DNA of 64,000 nt, from the IMG/VR virus record IMGVR_UViG_3300009068_000028, positions 27,680-91,679 of that record; one strand, written 5' to 3'. The notes beneath the pieces were generated by a model. The model had not been told where the DNA came from. It saw only the letters and a program-made list of their open reading frames with translations, and made no database searches. How positions within the stretch are numbered: the stretch's first letter is position 1; every line of letters starts with the position of its first letter. The position numbers and the translations under genes were made by a program. The DNA is from a virus. Below, piece after piece: positions 17,558-27,815 of this stretch.

Positions 17558-19671
17558 CAAACGCATACAGTTACCACGAGCTAAACGCAATGCTGAATCT
17601 TTATGACGAGAACGGTCAAATTCAGTTTAACAAGGACAAGGAGGCTGCAAAGGCATACTTTCTTGACCACGTAAACCAAAATACTGTTTTCTTTCACAGC
17701 CTTGAAGAAAAGCTAGACTATCTAGTTGAACACGAATACTACGACAAAGATGTTTTAGACCTGTATGACTTTCCATTTATTAAGTCAGCATTTCAACACG
17801 CATACGCCAAGCGTTTCCGCTTCCCAACATTCCTTGGAGCATACAAGTTCTATACTTCATATGCCCTCAAGACGTTCGATGGCTCACGCTACCTAGAACG
17901 ATTTGAAGATCGTGTAGTTGTTACAGCTCTTATGCTTGCCAATGGAAACAAAAAACTTGCGATGGATATAGTCGATGAACTAATTTCTGGTCGCTTCCAA
18001 CCTGCTACACCAACATTTCTCAATGCTGCTAAGAAACAAAGGGGAGAGTTTGTTTCTTGCTTCCTACTCCGTATTGAGGATAACATGGAATCGATTGCTC
18101 GTGCAATTAATTCCTCACTCCAGCTTTCAAAACGTGGTGGTGGTGTAGCACTAAACCTTACAAACCTTCGTGAAGCAGGTGCTCCAATTAAAAAGATTGA
18201 AAACCAGTCTTCTGGGGTCATTCCAGTAATGAAGCTTCTCGAAGACTCATTCTCTTATGCTAACCAGCTAGGTGCTCGTCAGGGGGCTGGGGCAGTGTAT
18301 CTAAACGCACACCACCCAGATATCCTTAGCTTCCTAGACACTAAGCGTGAGAATGCAGACGAGAAGATACGTATCAAGACTCTTAGTATTGGTGTCGTTA
18401 TTCCAAACATTACATTAGAACTTGCTAAGACTAACGAAGATATGTATCTCTTCTCACCATATGACGTTGAACGTATCTACGGATTGCCTATGAGTGATAT
18501 TTCTGTTACTGAAAAGTATCAAGAGATGGTTGACAATCCTGAAATTCGCAAGAGCAAGATCAAGGCTCGTGTCTTGTTTGAACGTATCGCAGAACTTCAG
18601 TTTGAGTCAGGGTATCCTTACATTGTCTACGAAGACACGGTAAACGATGCTAACCCAATTGATGGTCGTATCAATATGTCCAACCTTTGCTCTGAGATTC
18701 TTCAGGTAAACACACCAACAACGTATAATGCAGACCTAAGCTACGATAGCATTGGTAAGGATATCTCTTGCAACCTTGGTTCACTAAACATTGCTGCAGT
18801 TATGGATGGTCAAAACTTTGAGAAGACTATCGAAACATCAATCCGTGCATTGACAGCAGTTGCAGATATGTCTTACATCGAATCTGTAATGTCAATTGCT
18901 GAAGGCAACAAGAAGTCTCGTGCTATTGGTCTAGGGCAGATGAACCTACACGGCTACCTTGGTCGTGAGCAGATCCACTACGGCTCTGAAGAGGGTATTG
19001 ACTTCACCAATATCTATTTCTACACTGTCCTGTACTACGCTCTAAAGGCATCTAACAAGCTTGCCAAAGAAACTGGTAGCCCATTCGACGGCTTTGAGCG
19101 TTCCAAGTATGCAACTGGTAAGTTCTTCACTAAGTACATTGAACAGGAGTGGAAGCCATCTACAAAGAAGGTTTCTAAGCTATTTACAGATTCAAAGATT
19201 GAGATTCCAACACAGCAGGATTGGGAATCACTTGCTAAGTCTGTCAAGAAGCACGGTATCTATAACCAGAACCTTCAGGCAGTACCACCAACAGGATCAA
19301 TCTCATATATCAATAACTCAACATCATCGATTCACCCTATCGCTTCTCAGATTGAGATTCGTAAGGAAGGAAAGCTTGGTCGTGTCTACTACCCTGCACC
19401 ATTCCTTACCAACGATAACCGTGAATACTTTGCGGATGCGTATGAGATCGGACCAGAGGCTATCATTGATACCTACGCTGCAGCAACACAGCACGTAGAC
19501 CAGGGGTTGTCACTGACCCTATTCTTCAAGGATACAGCTACAACACGTGACATTAACAAGGCACAGATTTATGCCTTCAGTAAGGGAATTAAAACAATTT
19601 ATTACATCAGAATTCGACAGATGGCTCTAGAAGGCACTGACGTATCAGAGTGTGTAAGTTGTATGCTTTAG
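17554..19671 (+). CDS. nrdE: ribonucleotide reductase alpha subunit (class Ib)
   Basis: 705 aa, normal length for NrdE. Recognisable parts: the [13 protein letters not shown] and [17 protein letters not shown] region, NLCSEI carrying an active-site Cys, and the C-terminal CVSCML redox pair that NrdH reduces. The reaction converts NDPs to dNDPs for phage DNA synthesis. The neighbours NrdI and NrdF support class Ib. Confidence 0.95.
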   Translation: MTNAYSYHELNAMLNLYDENGQIQFNKDKEAAKAYFLDHVNQNTVFFHSLEEKLDYLVEHEYYDKDVLDLYDFPFIKSAFQHAYAKRFRFPTFLGAYKFYTSYALKTFDGSRYLERFEDRVVVTALMLANGNKKLAMDIVDELISGRFQPATPTFLNAAKKQRGEFVSCFLLRIEDNMESIARAINSSLQLSKRGGGVALNLTNLREAGAPIKKIENQSSGVIPVMKLLEDSFSYANQLGARQGAGAVYLNAHHPDILSFLDTKRENADEKIRIKTLSIGVVIPNITLELAKTNEDMYLFSPYDVERIYGLPMSDISVTEKYQEMVDNPEIRKSKIKARVLFERIAELQFESGYPYIVYEDTVNDANPIDGRINMSNLCSEILQVNTPTTYNADLSYDSIGKDISCNLGSLNIAAVMDGQNFEKTIETSIRALTAVADMSYIESVMSIAEGNKKSRAIGLGQMNLHGYLGREQIHYGSEEGIDFTNIYFYTVLYYALKASNKLAKETGSPFDGFERSKYATGKFFTKYIEQEWKPSTKKVSKLFTDSKIEIPTQQDWESLAKSVKKHGIYNQNLQAVPPTGSISYINNSTSSIHPIASQIEIRKEGKLGRVYYPAPFLTNDNREYFADAYEIGPEAIIDTYAAATQHVDQGLSLTLFFKDTATTRDINKAQIYAFSKGIKTIYYIRIRQMALEGTDVSECVSCML

Positions 19672-20631
<960 letters not shown>

Positions 20632-20646
20632 TAAAAACAAAAGATT

Positions 20647-20673
20647 GGGCTACTTTGGTAGCCCTTTTCTTTT
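20647..20673 (+). terminator. rho-independent terminator after nrdF
   Basis: The stem GGGCTAC (20647-20653) pairs with GTAGCCC (20658-20664) around a TTTG loop and is followed by TTTTCTTTT. It ends the replication/RNR transcription block. Confidence 0.85.
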
Positions 20674-20682
20674 GCAATAAAA

Positions 20683-20691
20683 TGGTATAAT
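20683..20691 (+). promoter_or_regulatory. extended -10 promoter for the secreted protein gene
   Basis: TGGTATAAT at 20683-20691 immediately follows the terminator and precedes a leader that contains AAGGAG at 20721-20726. Confidence 0.6.
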
Positions 20692-20756
20692 TAGATAGTT
20701 AAGCTTCCCCAGGTTTAACAAAGGAGTGAAGGGAAATCAAAAAATTAGTCTCGTAT

Positions 20757-22028
20757 TTGAGTCTTATATTTTTAATGGCAATCTACATTGTAGTTGCCTT
20801 TGCCGTACCTGCAAGAGCTGAAGGGTGCGTATACAATCACCAGATCTATACCCCTGCGTCTGGCGATGTAGCAATATTTAATACTTGTGGTGGAGATGAT
20901 TCAGCCTACAGAATTCCACTAGCAACACCAATCGTATTTGATGGAGTAGAATACTCAACGATTTATGCAACCACAAATTCAACAATAACATTCGGAACCC
21001 CCGACGGTACTTATTCTGATTACCCAATGACACCATCATTATCAATTATGTCAATGGACTGGGTTGTATACCCACAAACTAGAGCAGATGAACATTTAAT
21101 TATTACAGTTAGCGACGCAGGATTTCAAATAGCTATTTCAGCTAGACCAATTTGGAATCAGGGAACGCCAAATACAACAAATATTACAGTTACAGCAATT
21201 AAAAGAACAGATGGCTCATATGAATTAACATACACAATGAACGGAACAGACTGGAGCCAACAAACTCAACTAAGAACTGGTGCTCGTCTACACAATAGAA
21301 GTATTGTGACCCTAGAAGAAGCAGGATTTACTCAGGTAACAGAGCCTCCAGTCGTTCCCCCAACACCAGAACCCACACCAGAACCTACTACGGAACCAAC
21401 CCCTGAGCCAACTATAGAACCTACTCCAGAACCCACTGTAGAGCCCACACCAGAGCCTACGATAGATCCTACACCCGAACCAACCATAGAACCAACTCCA
21501 GAGCCTACACAGCCTACAGAGCCTCCCGTGGACCCTGAGCCACCAACAGATCCTTCAGTAAAACCAGAAGTTCCTGTTGAACCAGAAGTTCCTGTTGAGC
21601 CAGTAGACAAGGTAGACCCACAAACTGAAGAGGTAATCGAACAGCCAACAACAGAAGAACTTTTAGCAGAGTCTCCACAAGATCTAACAGCACAAGAAAT
21701 TGTACAAATTATGAGCGAAGCATACGAAACTTTAAACACATCTGAGCAAGGCTCTCCAGAATATGAAGAAGCACTAGATGCAATATTCTTTGTTGCACAA
21801 GCAGACGATATTGTTCTTGACGAAGAGTTGTTAGCAATTCCACTTGTTGGTAATATTGCTCAAGCATTAACAGATTTAATTAACTTTGCAGGAAACGTAG
21901 GATCAGACATAAGTCCAAAAGTACGTGAATCTGCAAAGAAAACAATTGTTGCGGCAGTAATTGTCGGGCAGATAGCACAAATTAGTACAATGTCAGCAAT
22001 GACCTCAGCATCACTAAGGAGGATATAA
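20757..22028 (+). CDS. secreted protein with Pro-Glu-Pro-Thr repeats
   Basis: 423 aa from the TTG at 20757. The true start may be an ATC at 20736, nine bases after GGAG, which gives a textbook signal peptide beginning IKKLVSYLSL and cleaved after ARA. The mature part has a beta-sandwich domain (about 20-190), a repeat tract of PEPTPEPTxE units (about 195-270), then helices and a C-terminal hydrophobic segment (about 365-410). It is exported, possibly envelope-anchored. It precedes holin-like genes, so a lysis or superinfection role is possible. Confidence 0.7.
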   Translation: MSLIFLMAIYIVVAFAVPARAEGCVYNHQIYTPASGDVAIFNTCGGDDSAYRIPLATPIVFDGVEYSTIYATTNSTITFGTPDGTYSDYPMTPSLSIMSMDWVVYPQTRADEHLIITVSDAGFQIAISARPIWNQGTPNTTNITVTAIKRTDGSYELTYTMNGTDWSQQTQLRTGARLHNRSIVTLEEAGFTQVTEPPVVPPTPEPTPEPTTEPTPEPTIEPTPEPTVEPTPEPTIDPTPEPTIEPTPEPTQPTEPPVDPEPPTDPSVKPEVPVEPEVPVEPVDKVDPQTEEVIEQPTTEELLAESPQDLTAQEIVQIMSEAYETLNTSEQGSPEYEEALDAIFFVAQADDIVLDEELLAIPLVGNIAQALTDLINFAGNVGSDISPKVRESAKKTIVAAVIVGQIAQISTMSAMTSASLRRI

Positions 22029-22220
22029 ATGAAGAAATTTTTTGCAGATTTACTCAAAGATATAATTGAGCAATCTTGGACACTTCTTGGTATGGCTATT
22101 GCTTGGCTAGTACTAGAAGGGTCTGCCAGAGAGTTAACAGGGTATCTAATCCTAATAACTATCTCAGTTTGGATAATAACATTCAGACTACGCAATCCAA
22201 AAGATAAAGGAAAGGAGTGA
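22029..22220 (+). CDS. small membrane protein, holin-like
   Basis: 63 aa with GGAGG upstream (22018-22022). It has two hydrophobic segments (about 16-32 and 38-52) and a charged tail (RNPKDKGKE), the size and topology of a small holin or antiholin. It lies between the secreted protein and a second holin-like gene. Confidence 0.55.
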   Translation: MKKFFADLLKDIIEQSWTLLGMAIAWLVLEGSARELTGYLILITISVWIITFRLRNPKDKGKE

Positions 22221-22225
22221 TATAT

Positions 22226-22471
22226 ATGGATAAAGAAACAACAATGAGCATTATTGGAAGAATGGTTGCATTATTCTTAGTCTCAGCATTAACAACAGTT
22301 GGTGCTGGTGCAATCATCGGAATTGACACATTACAGACTGCAATTCTTGCAGGTGTAATGGGAGTTGCAAATGTTGTTGAGGACCTTTCTCGTAGCTACC
22401 TAAATGATGGCAAGCTTTCAAAGAAAGAAATCAACGATGCATTTGCTGGAAACACACCAGACCCACGATAA
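22226..22471 (+). CDS. holin-like membrane protein
   Basis: 81 aa from the ATG at 22226, chosen because AAAGGAG lies eight bases upstream (GTG 22217 overlaps that RBS). The hydrophobic core (MVALFLVSALTTVGAGAIIG, then TLQTAILAGVMGVANVV) forms two helices with a glycine-rich turn, like r1t-type phage holins, and a polar tail. The neighbour at 28460 is similar in form. Lysis timing is the likely role. Confidence 0.6.
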   Translation: MDKETTMSIIGRMVALFLVSALTTVGAGAIIGIDTLQTAILAGVMGVANVVEDLSRSYLNDGKLSKKEINDAFAGNTPDPR

Positions 22472-22476
22472 GGTAC

Positions 22477-22505
22477 TTGACAGCCCTCTTAGGTTCCTGT
22501 ATAAT
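22477..22505 (+). promoter_or_regulatory. consensus promoter for tRNA-Asn, overlapped by an inverted repeat
   Basis: TTGACA (22477-22482), 17 bases, TATAAT (22500-22505). CCCTCTTA in the spacer is repeated inverted as TAAGAGGG near 22517-22525, so the promoter sits in a dyad that could be an operator or the terminator of the upstream gene. Confidence 0.7.
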
Positions 22506-22534
22506 AAATATACAACTTAAGAGGGTTTGTCTAT

Positions 22535-22606
22535 TCCTCCTTAGCTCAACGGCAGAGCGTTTCACTGTTAATGAATTGGTTCGTGGTTCGAATCCACGAG
22601 GGGGAG
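22535..22606 (+). tRNA. tRNA-Asn (anticodon GTT)
   Basis: Folds as a complete cloverleaf: acceptor TCCTCCT/AGGGGGA, D arm GCTC/GAGC, anticodon loop CTGTTAA, T arm CGTGG-TTCGAAT-CCACG, discriminator G. The terminal CCA is not encoded. Confidence 0.9.
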
Positions 22607-22623
22607 CAATGCTATAATTAATC

Positions 22624-23634
22624 ATGGGTAAAATTTTAATATTAACAGATGCATGGTCACCTCAAACAAATGGGGTAGTCACGACATTAAAAAATCTAGT
22701 AAAAGAGCTTGAAAAAAAGTATGATGTACATGTAATACATCCAGGACTATTTAAAAGCGTTACTCTTTCTTTTTACAAAGATATATCATTGGCTATACCA
22801 ATAAGTATATTTAAGATGATCGATGATTATGATCCTGATTATATTCACATTGTCACTGAAGGTCCAATCGGTCTGGCTGGCAAAAATTATTGTCAGATAA
22901 AAAATAAAAAATACAACACCAGCTTTCACACAAATTTCCCACACATGATGAAAGATATTTTTTATGTTCCAGAAGATATTACATGGGAAACAATGAGATG
23001 GTTCCATGAGTCAAGTGAAAAAATTTTAGTTACAAACAAAAATATGAAAGACATCCTGCAGCAAAAAGATTTTAAAAACAAGATTATTCTTTGGTCTAGA
23101 GGAATAGACACAAAGAAATTCTTTTTTACAGAAAAGAAAATTAAATCTGAAAAAACAATTGTTTTATGTGTAAGCAGAGTAAGCAAAGAAAAAAACTTAA
23201 AACAGTTTTGCAAACTTTCGCTAAATGAAAAATATGAATGTGTTTTAATTGGAGATGGTCCACATTTAGAAAAACTAAGATCTAAATATCCAAAGGTAAG
23301 GTTTGTTGGTAAGGTAGAAAATAGTAAACTAAGATCTTGGTATGCTTCAGCAGACGTATTCTTTTTCCCAAGTCTATTTGATACGTTTGGAATTGTAATG
23401 ATCGAAAGCATGGCTTGTGGAACACCTGTTGTTGCTTATGATGTTACTGGTCCAAAGACAATTGTTGAAAATAGTGTTAATGGATATTTAATAAAATCTG
23501 AAGATGATATACACAAGGCAATCGTAAAAGCTTCTAAACTAAATCGTGTAAAAGTGTCAAACTCTGTAAAAAAATACACTTGGGAAAACGTGGCAAAAAT
23601 ATTTATAGAAAACTTAACTAGGACAACAACCTGA
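22624..23634 (+). CDS. GT4-family glycosyltransferase
   Basis: 336 aa. The GT-B fold begins with ILTDAWSPQTNGV, then HTNFPHMM, and the nucleotide-sugar site LCVSRVSKEKNL...VLIGDGP and FGIVMIESMACGTPVVAYD (EX7E-like motif). It probably transfers a hexose from an NDP- or GDP-sugar to a lipid or cell-wall glycan. It is leaderless: TATAAT at 22613-22618 lies five bases before the ATG. The following gene is a sugar isomerase-like protein. Confidence 0.85.
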   Translation: MGKILILTDAWSPQTNGVVTTLKNLVKELEKKYDVHVIHPGLFKSVTLSFYKDISLAIPISIFKMIDDYDPDYIHIVTEGPIGLAGKNYCQIKNKKYNTSFHTNFPHMMKDIFYVPEDITWETMRWFHESSEKILVTNKNMKDILQQKDFKNKIILWSRGIDTKKFFFTEKKIKSEKTIVLCVSRVSKEKNLKQFCKLSLNEKYECVLIGDGPHLEKLRSKYPKVRFVGKVENSKLRSWYASADVFFFPSLFDTFGIVMIESMACGTPVVAYDVTGPKTIVENSVNGYLIKSEDDIHKAIVKASKLNRVKVSNSVKKYTWENVAKIFIENLTRTTT

Positions 23635-23649
23635 TATAATTGTATTAAT

Positions 23650-24432
23650 ATGAAGATTGGTCTAGGGTCAAGTAGCGTTTATCCCTTAAGTTTAGAATCG
23701 GCTTTTAGGTTAAGTTCTGAGCTTGGGTTTGATGGAATTGAAATTATGGTGACAGAAGATAGGGATACTCAAGATGTTGAAACAATAAAAAGATTAATTA
23801 AAAAATACAATCATCCAGTTTTGTCTATACATGCTCCAGTCTTAATTATGACCTCAAATGTATTTGGACGAACCCCGAAAGAAAAATTAATAAGAACAGC
23901 AGAGCTTGCTAATGATCTTGGGGCAAAAACAATTGTGGTTCATCCTCCATACAAATGGCAAGTGGTTTATAAAAACACCTTTAAAAAGCTTATGGAGTCC
24001 GTAGAAGACACCTATGGCATAACTGTTGCTGTTGAAAACATGTTTGGATGGAATCTTGGTGGCAAAGAGTTCGATGTCTTTTATCCATCTTGGGACCCAA
24101 ATGCTGCAGGAATAAGATCAATAACTTTAGACTTTTCACACTCAGCATCTCAAGGAGTTAATTCGTTAGATCTTGCAAGATCTTGGGGGAGCAAGATAAA
24201 GCATGTTCATCTTTGTGATGGTCATAGTCAAAAAGATAAGTTCCACATATTTGATGAACATTTAGCACCAGGAAAAGGAACACAGTTAGTAAAAGAAACT
24301 TTAGAATATCTTAGAGATATTGGGTTTGATGGATACATTGTTGCAGAAATTAATACAAGAACAAAAACAAAGAAAAAAAGAAATAAAATTCTAAAAAACA
24401 CACTTGACTTTGCTAGAGATTATACTCTATAG
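23650..24432 (+). CDS. TIM-barrel sugar isomerase/epimerase-like protein
   Basis: 260 aa of the xylose-isomerase-like (AP endonuclease 2) superfamily. Metal-site motifs are visible: IEIMVTED, SIHAP, HPPY, VENMFGW, LDFSHSA, HVHLCDG and a final VAEIN. The family includes sugar isomerases and endonuclease IV. The glycosyltransferase next door favours a sugar substrate. The gene is preceded by TATAAT nine bases from the ATG. Confidence 0.75.
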   Translation: MKIGLGSSSVYPLSLESAFRLSSELGFDGIEIMVTEDRDTQDVETIKRLIKKYNHPVLSIHAPVLIMTSNVFGRTPKEKLIRTAELANDLGAKTIVVHPPYKWQVVYKNTFKKLMESVEDTYGITVAVENMFGWNLGGKEFDVFYPSWDPNAAGIRSITLDFSHSASQGVNSLDLARSWGSKIKHVHLCDGHSQKDKFHIFDEHLAPGKGTQLVKETLEYLRDIGFDGYIVAEINTRTKTKKKRNKILKNTLDFARDYTL

Positions 24433-24475
24433 TTGATTATAGCAAAACCGCTTTGTTTAAAAGTAAAAATTGTAT

Positions 24476-24548
24476 GCCGCCTTAGCTCATTTGGTAGAGC
24501 AGGTCCTTTGTAACGATCAGGTGCTCGGTTCGATTCCGAGAGGTGGCT
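24476..24548 (+). tRNA. tRNA-Thr (anticodon TGT)
   Basis: Acceptor GCCGCCT/AGGTGGC, D arm GCTC/GAGC, anticodon loop TTTGTAA (one mismatch at the loop-closing stem base), T arm CTCGG-TTCGATT-CCGAG, discriminator T. It reads ACA and ACG codons. Confidence 0.88.
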
Positions 24549-24591
24549 CAAAGAATCCTGATATACTTGTATAGAAGGAGGTCATAAAACT

Positions 24592-25197
24592 ATGACTAAA
24601 GCACAATATGCAATTGATGGTCGTCCAGGAAATAAATGGAAGGTAACATCATACATGGGTTGGCGTATTCACCCAGTCCACAAGGACAAAAGACACCACA
24701 ACGGTACAGATATCTGGGCTTCACAGGAGCCTTGTTGGATTGAAGCACCATACGCAGGTAAGGTAGTAGCAATTGGTAACAACCCAGCTGGATTTGGAAA
24801 CTCTGTAACTCTTATGCACAAGATCAAGGGTGAATGGTACACAACACTCTACGCTCACATGGCTGATGGATCTATCAAGGTTAAAAAGGGTCAGAAGGTT
24901 GAAGCAGGACACCCTCTTGGTAAAATGGGTTCAACTGGTATGTCAACTGGTAAGCACCTTCACTGGGAGCTTCACAAAGGAAAGCAGCACATCTGGAGTG
25001 CTACTGGACAGGGATACATTGAGCCTGTCAAATTCTTTACACGTCTTATTGAGTGGGAAAAGTCTATTGCTACCGCTCCAGTAGAAGCAAAGCCAGAAGA
25101 CCCAGTACTTCCTACACCAACTCACGACGAAGCTGGAGCAACAACTGCAGAAGCAAGTTTAACTGCACCAGTTAAGCCAGTAGTTAAGAAACCATAA
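24592..25197 (+). CDS. endolysin, M23 metallopeptidase
   Basis: 201 aa, with GAAGGAGG upstream and a TATACT -10. The M23 (LytM) zinc site is intact: H and D in HHNGTDIW and the HLHWELH motif, with the GxxHpV and YAHM flanks. It should cut peptidoglycan cross-bridges. The C-terminus is a Pro/Ala-rich linker (KPEDPVLPTPTH). No signal peptide, so export would need the holins upstream. Confidence 0.88.
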   Translation: MTKAQYAIDGRPGNKWKVTSYMGWRIHPVHKDKRHHNGTDIWASQEPCWIEAPYAGKVVAIGNNPAGFGNSVTLMHKIKGEWYTTLYAHMADGSIKVKKGQKVEAGHPLGKMGSTGMSTGKHLHWELHKGKQHIWSATGQGYIEPVKFFTRLIEWEKSIATAPVEAKPEDPVLPTPTHDEAGATTAEASLTAPVKPVVKKP

Positions 25198-25218
25198 GCA
25201 AGCAAGTAAGTAAGTTAA

Positions 25219-25401
25219 ATGGCTTTATATGATTACACTTGTTCTAAGTGCGGTCTAGAAAAAGTTATCACGAGACCCATCAGTGAAAATGAACCCACTG
25301 GTGGGTATTCGTGTAGCACTTGCAATTCTGTACTAACTAGGGTATACTCTAATATAGGAGTTGCTTTTAAAGGTAGCGGATTTTATTCCACTGATAAATA
25401 G
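25219..25401 (+). CDS. FmdB-type zinc-ribbon protein
   Basis: 60 aa. Starts MALYDYTCSKCG and has a second CSTC pair, the short zinc-ribbon family sometimes called FmdB-like regulatory proteins. The C-terminus has the usual GSGFYSTD motif. The function is unknown. Confidence 0.75.
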   Translation: MALYDYTCSKCGLEKVITRPISENEPTGGYSCSTCNSVLTRVYSNIGVAFKGSGFYSTDK

Positions 25402-25409
25402 GAGACACA

Positions 25410-25631
25410 TTGATAGAATTAGAAACCAAACAGTGGACACTCACTGCAAATGACCGATGCGATGCTTGCCTATCACAGGCGTATGTACACGTCAAGGGCG
25501 TTGCAGGAGAGTTGTTCTTATGTGGACATCACTACAACAAAGCAGACAAAGTAAAGCTTGAAGACTTTGCCTTTGAAATTATTGACGAACGTGAACAACT
25601 TATTAAAAATCAATTGAAGGGCAATGGCTAA
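25410..25631 (+). CDS. DUF7455-like zinc protein
   Basis: 73 aa, TTG start with GGAG at 25401-25404. The core has DRCDAC...AYVHV...ELFLCGHHYNKA, a Cys2-CysHis2 zinc site typical of actinophage and actinobacterial DUF7455 proteins. It is coupled to the next gene by TAATG. Confidence 0.7.
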   Translation: MIELETKQWTLTANDRCDACLSQAYVHVKGVAGELFLCGHHYNKADKVKLEDFAFEIIDEREQLIKNQLKGNG

Positions 25632-25960
25632 TGGAAGAAAATATAACTAGGCTTGACGAGTTAATTCTTGAAGGCGGAATAGAGGTTGCAAGTCTTTCTG
25701 AGTCTGGTGAATTTTTGTATAAGTTTACAGACAAGCTAAAGGATATCGATCCACAAATTTATAACAATGTTATTCAGATGATGTATAAAGAGATTATTTT
25801 TCTTTGGGAAAACGGATTTATTTCTATGGATATTACTGCAGCTAATCCTCTGATAACCTTAACAGACAAGGCATCTGATTCCGAAGCAATTGATGGACTA
25901 TCTGAATCTGCACGAATAAATCTTTTTGCAGTAATTCGATCAATTGTAGAACAGTCGTAG
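25631..25960 (+). CDS. hypothetical acidic protein
   Basis: 109 aa, acidic and helical. No recognisable domain. It is coupled to the upstream zinc protein by an overlapping stop and start. Confidence 0.55.
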   Translation: MEENITRLDELILEGGIEVASLSESGEFLYKFTDKLKDIDPQIYNNVIQMMYKEIIFLWENGFISMDITAANPLITLTDKASDSEAIDGLSESARINLFAVIRSIVEQS

Positions 25961-25978
25961 TATAATTAATTAGGTGCT

Positions 25979-26371
25979 ATGTTAGAATATTCTCTAGGTT
26001 CAATAATTACTGCAGCCACTATGTTTTTTACATATAGATGGTTGCAAAAAAGCGGTATCTCAGTAAGGTCAGTAAAAATTATTAACACTCAAAGTCGTAC
26101 TAACGAACTAATTAAACAAACCTTTATGCCAAATCAATCATTTCCGCCAGCAAAAAGTCAATCAACAAAACACTTTGACAGCAGAAGTCTTCGCATACTT
26201 ATAGTAGATAGCCAGGCTTATTGGATTACTAACAATACTGTTTTTACAGCAGATGTTATAGACGGAGAAGTTGAAAAAGAAACAGCCAGACAGGTTGACA
26301 CAATGACTATGGATAAGGTACAATTAAAGAAGATGATATTTATTGTTGAAAAACTAAAAGAAGGATTGTAA
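25979..26371 (+). CDS. hypothetical membrane-anchored protein
   Basis: 130 aa with one N-terminal hydrophobic segment (about 7-22, IITAATMFFTYRWL) and a soluble domain with LRILIVDSQAYWITNNTVF. It resembles small inner-membrane phage proteins. TATAAT lies 12 bases before an AGG-containing leader. Confidence 0.5.
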   Translation: MLEYSLGSIITAATMFFTYRWLQKSGISVRSVKIINTQSRTNELIKQTFMPNQSFPPAKSQSTKHFDSRSLRILIVDSQAYWITNNTVFTADVIDGEVEKETARQVDTMTMDKVQLKKMIFIVEKLKEGL

Positions 26372-26372
26372 A

Positions 26373-26723
26373 ATGAAGGTCGGTATCCAAGGAACTAAAA
26401 CCTTTGATGATTACAACGTATTTCTACGTGCAATGCGTGTTGCTCTTTCAGAGATTAAGGAAGGCGATGAAGAATTTTTTATTTACACTTCTGGACCTAC
26501 AAGAGTTAATGCGTTTGCAATGGAATTTATCAATATAACAGAGCGTAGCCTAAAGGCTCAGGGTATTCGTACAAGAGTATTTAAGCTGCCACCAAAGGTA
26601 CTAAAGGATTCTATGCATACTCTAGACTACTTTGCATTTTTTAGTAAGCCAAAAGAATCAACCTCTGATCTTGTGCGTGAGGCAGAGGATAAAGATATTG
26701 AAGTTGGGATCTTTAGATACTAA
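26373..26723 (+). CDS. SLOG-like (cpYpsA-related) protein
   Basis: 116 aa. The N-terminus MKVGIQGTKTFDDYNVFLRA has the Rossmann-like beginning of SLOG/cpYpsA-type proteins, which bind nucleotides or nucleotide-derived signals. No catalytic assignment is possible. It is directly coupled to the dCMP deaminase gene. Confidence 0.5.
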   Translation: MKVGIQGTKTFDDYNVFLRAMRVALSEIKEGDEEFFIYTSGPTRVNAFAMEFINITERSLKAQGIRTRVFKLPPKVLKDSMHTLDYFAFFSKPKESTSDLVREAEDKDIEVGIFRY

Positions 26724-27103
26724 TGGAGTATGACCTGAGTAACAAAGAAAAAGCTTACCTATCTGTTGCACGATACTTTGCTTCGAAGTCGAAGTCTCGT
26801 AGAATGCACGGAGCGGTAGTAGTAAAGTCTGGACGAGTAATTGGTACAGGCTATAATAAGAATCGTAATAATCCTTATTATGTTTCACCTGAGCACATCA
26901 AAACGCACTGTTCTGTTCACGCAGAAGTTGATGCAATCAGAGATGCAAACTGGAATGTCAAAGGTGCAGTTATCTATGTAGCTAGAATAAATAGCAATGG
27001 TATAGATAGAGATAGCAAACCTTGCATTCGATGCCAATCAGTAATTGATGCGGCAGAAATCAAAAAAGTAATATACACAATAGGAGAAGATAATGAAGAT
27101 TAA
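26723..27103 (+). CDS. dCMP deaminase-like protein
   Basis: 126 aa of the cytidine/deoxycytidylate deaminase fold: zinc ligand H and catalytic Glu in SVHAEVDAI, and the PCIRC pair. It would supply dUMP from dCMP for dTTP synthesis, consistent with the phage RNR. No thymidylate synthase is in the window. Confidence 0.85.
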   Translation: MEYDLSNKEKAYLSVARYFASKSKSRRMHGAVVVKSGRVIGTGYNKNRNNPYYVSPEHIKTHCSVHAEVDAIRDANWNVKGAVIYVARINSNGIDRDSKPCIRCQSVIDAAEIKKVIYTIGEDNED

Positions 27104-27314
27104 CTCTCTAGAACAAATGGAGACCATTGTAGAAAACAATAAGTCTCTTCTCTGGGATGGTTGGAATGTAAAAGAAATTACGCCATCACCAACTGGATGG
27201 ACAAAGCCAAGCGGCATGTTCCGTAATAACGAGTGGTTCATTCAGAAACACTACAATCTTAGATATGATGGTTGGGATATCCCCAATAAGTTTGTGGGGA
27301 ATGATGCAAAGTGA
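27093..27314 (+). CDS. hypothetical protein
   Basis: 73 aa, Trp-rich (WDGWNVKEI, WTKPSGMF, WFIQKHY). Its last bases overlap the WhiB gene. Unknown function. Confidence 0.5.
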   Translation: MKINSLEQMETIVENNKSLLWDGWNVKEITPSPTGWTKPSGMFRNNEWFIQKHYNLRYDGWDIPNKFVGNDAK

Positions 27315-27588
27315 AGAATGGAAAAAACAAGCACGATGCGAAGGTTACGACACAAACCTATTCTTCGACAAATATGAAGAAGATCTTGACCTCAGAGTGG
27401 GGATAGACAATCTTTGTGCAGGGTGTCCTGTTGCAAGACTATGTTTTGCTACTGGAGTTTCTCAAAAAGCTTGGGGAGTCTGGGGTGGGGTATATCTTGA
27501 AAACGGAAAGATCTCACGAGAATTCAATAAACACAGGTCAAAGGCTGATTGGGCTGAGACCTGGCAATCTTTAGTAACGGATAGATAA
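27301..27588 (+). CDS. whiB: WhiB-family Fe-S transcription factor
   Basis: 95 aa from the ATG at 27301. The four Cys of the WhiB iron-sulphur site are in order: ARC, LCAGC, and RLC, followed by the G[IV]WGG-type loop (KAWGVWGGVYL). WhiB proteins bind RNA polymerase sigma factor A and are restricted to actinobacteria and their phages; this is one of the strongest host clues in the window. Confidence 0.92.
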   Translation: MMQSEEWKKQARCEGYDTNLFFDKYEEDLDLRVGIDNLCAGCPVARLCFATGVSQKAWGVWGGVYLENGKISREFNKHRSKADWAETWQSLVTDR

Positions 27589-27590
27589 TT

Positions 27591-27815
27591 ATGGAACTAT
27601 GGTCTTGGGTACTTGCGGCAATTGGCGTATCAGGAATTTATTTTGTTGGCAGAAAAACTGTTTGGGGTTGGCTAATCCTATTGTTTAATGAAATAATTTG
27701 GATTGCTTACGCAATAATTACTGAGCAATATGGCTTTATTGTTTCTGCTGTAGCATATGCAGTAGTATATATTAGATCATATTTGCACTGGAAGGAGGAT
27801 TCGAATGTACACTGA
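27591..27815 (+). CDS. small membrane protein
   Basis: 74 aa with two to three hydrophobic segments (about 5-20, 25-40, 44-60) and a short basic end. Some similarity of form to PnuC-like half-transporters, but too short to name. Envelope role only. Confidence 0.5.
   Translation: MELWSWVLAAIGVSGIYFVGRKTVWGWLILLFNEIIWIAYAIITEQYGFIVSAVAYAVVYIRSYLHWKEDSNVH

Noticed and set aside
21332-21739. Antisense open frame of Gly/Ser/Val repeats
   Set aside because: Exact mirror of the PEPT repeat tract of the secreted protein.
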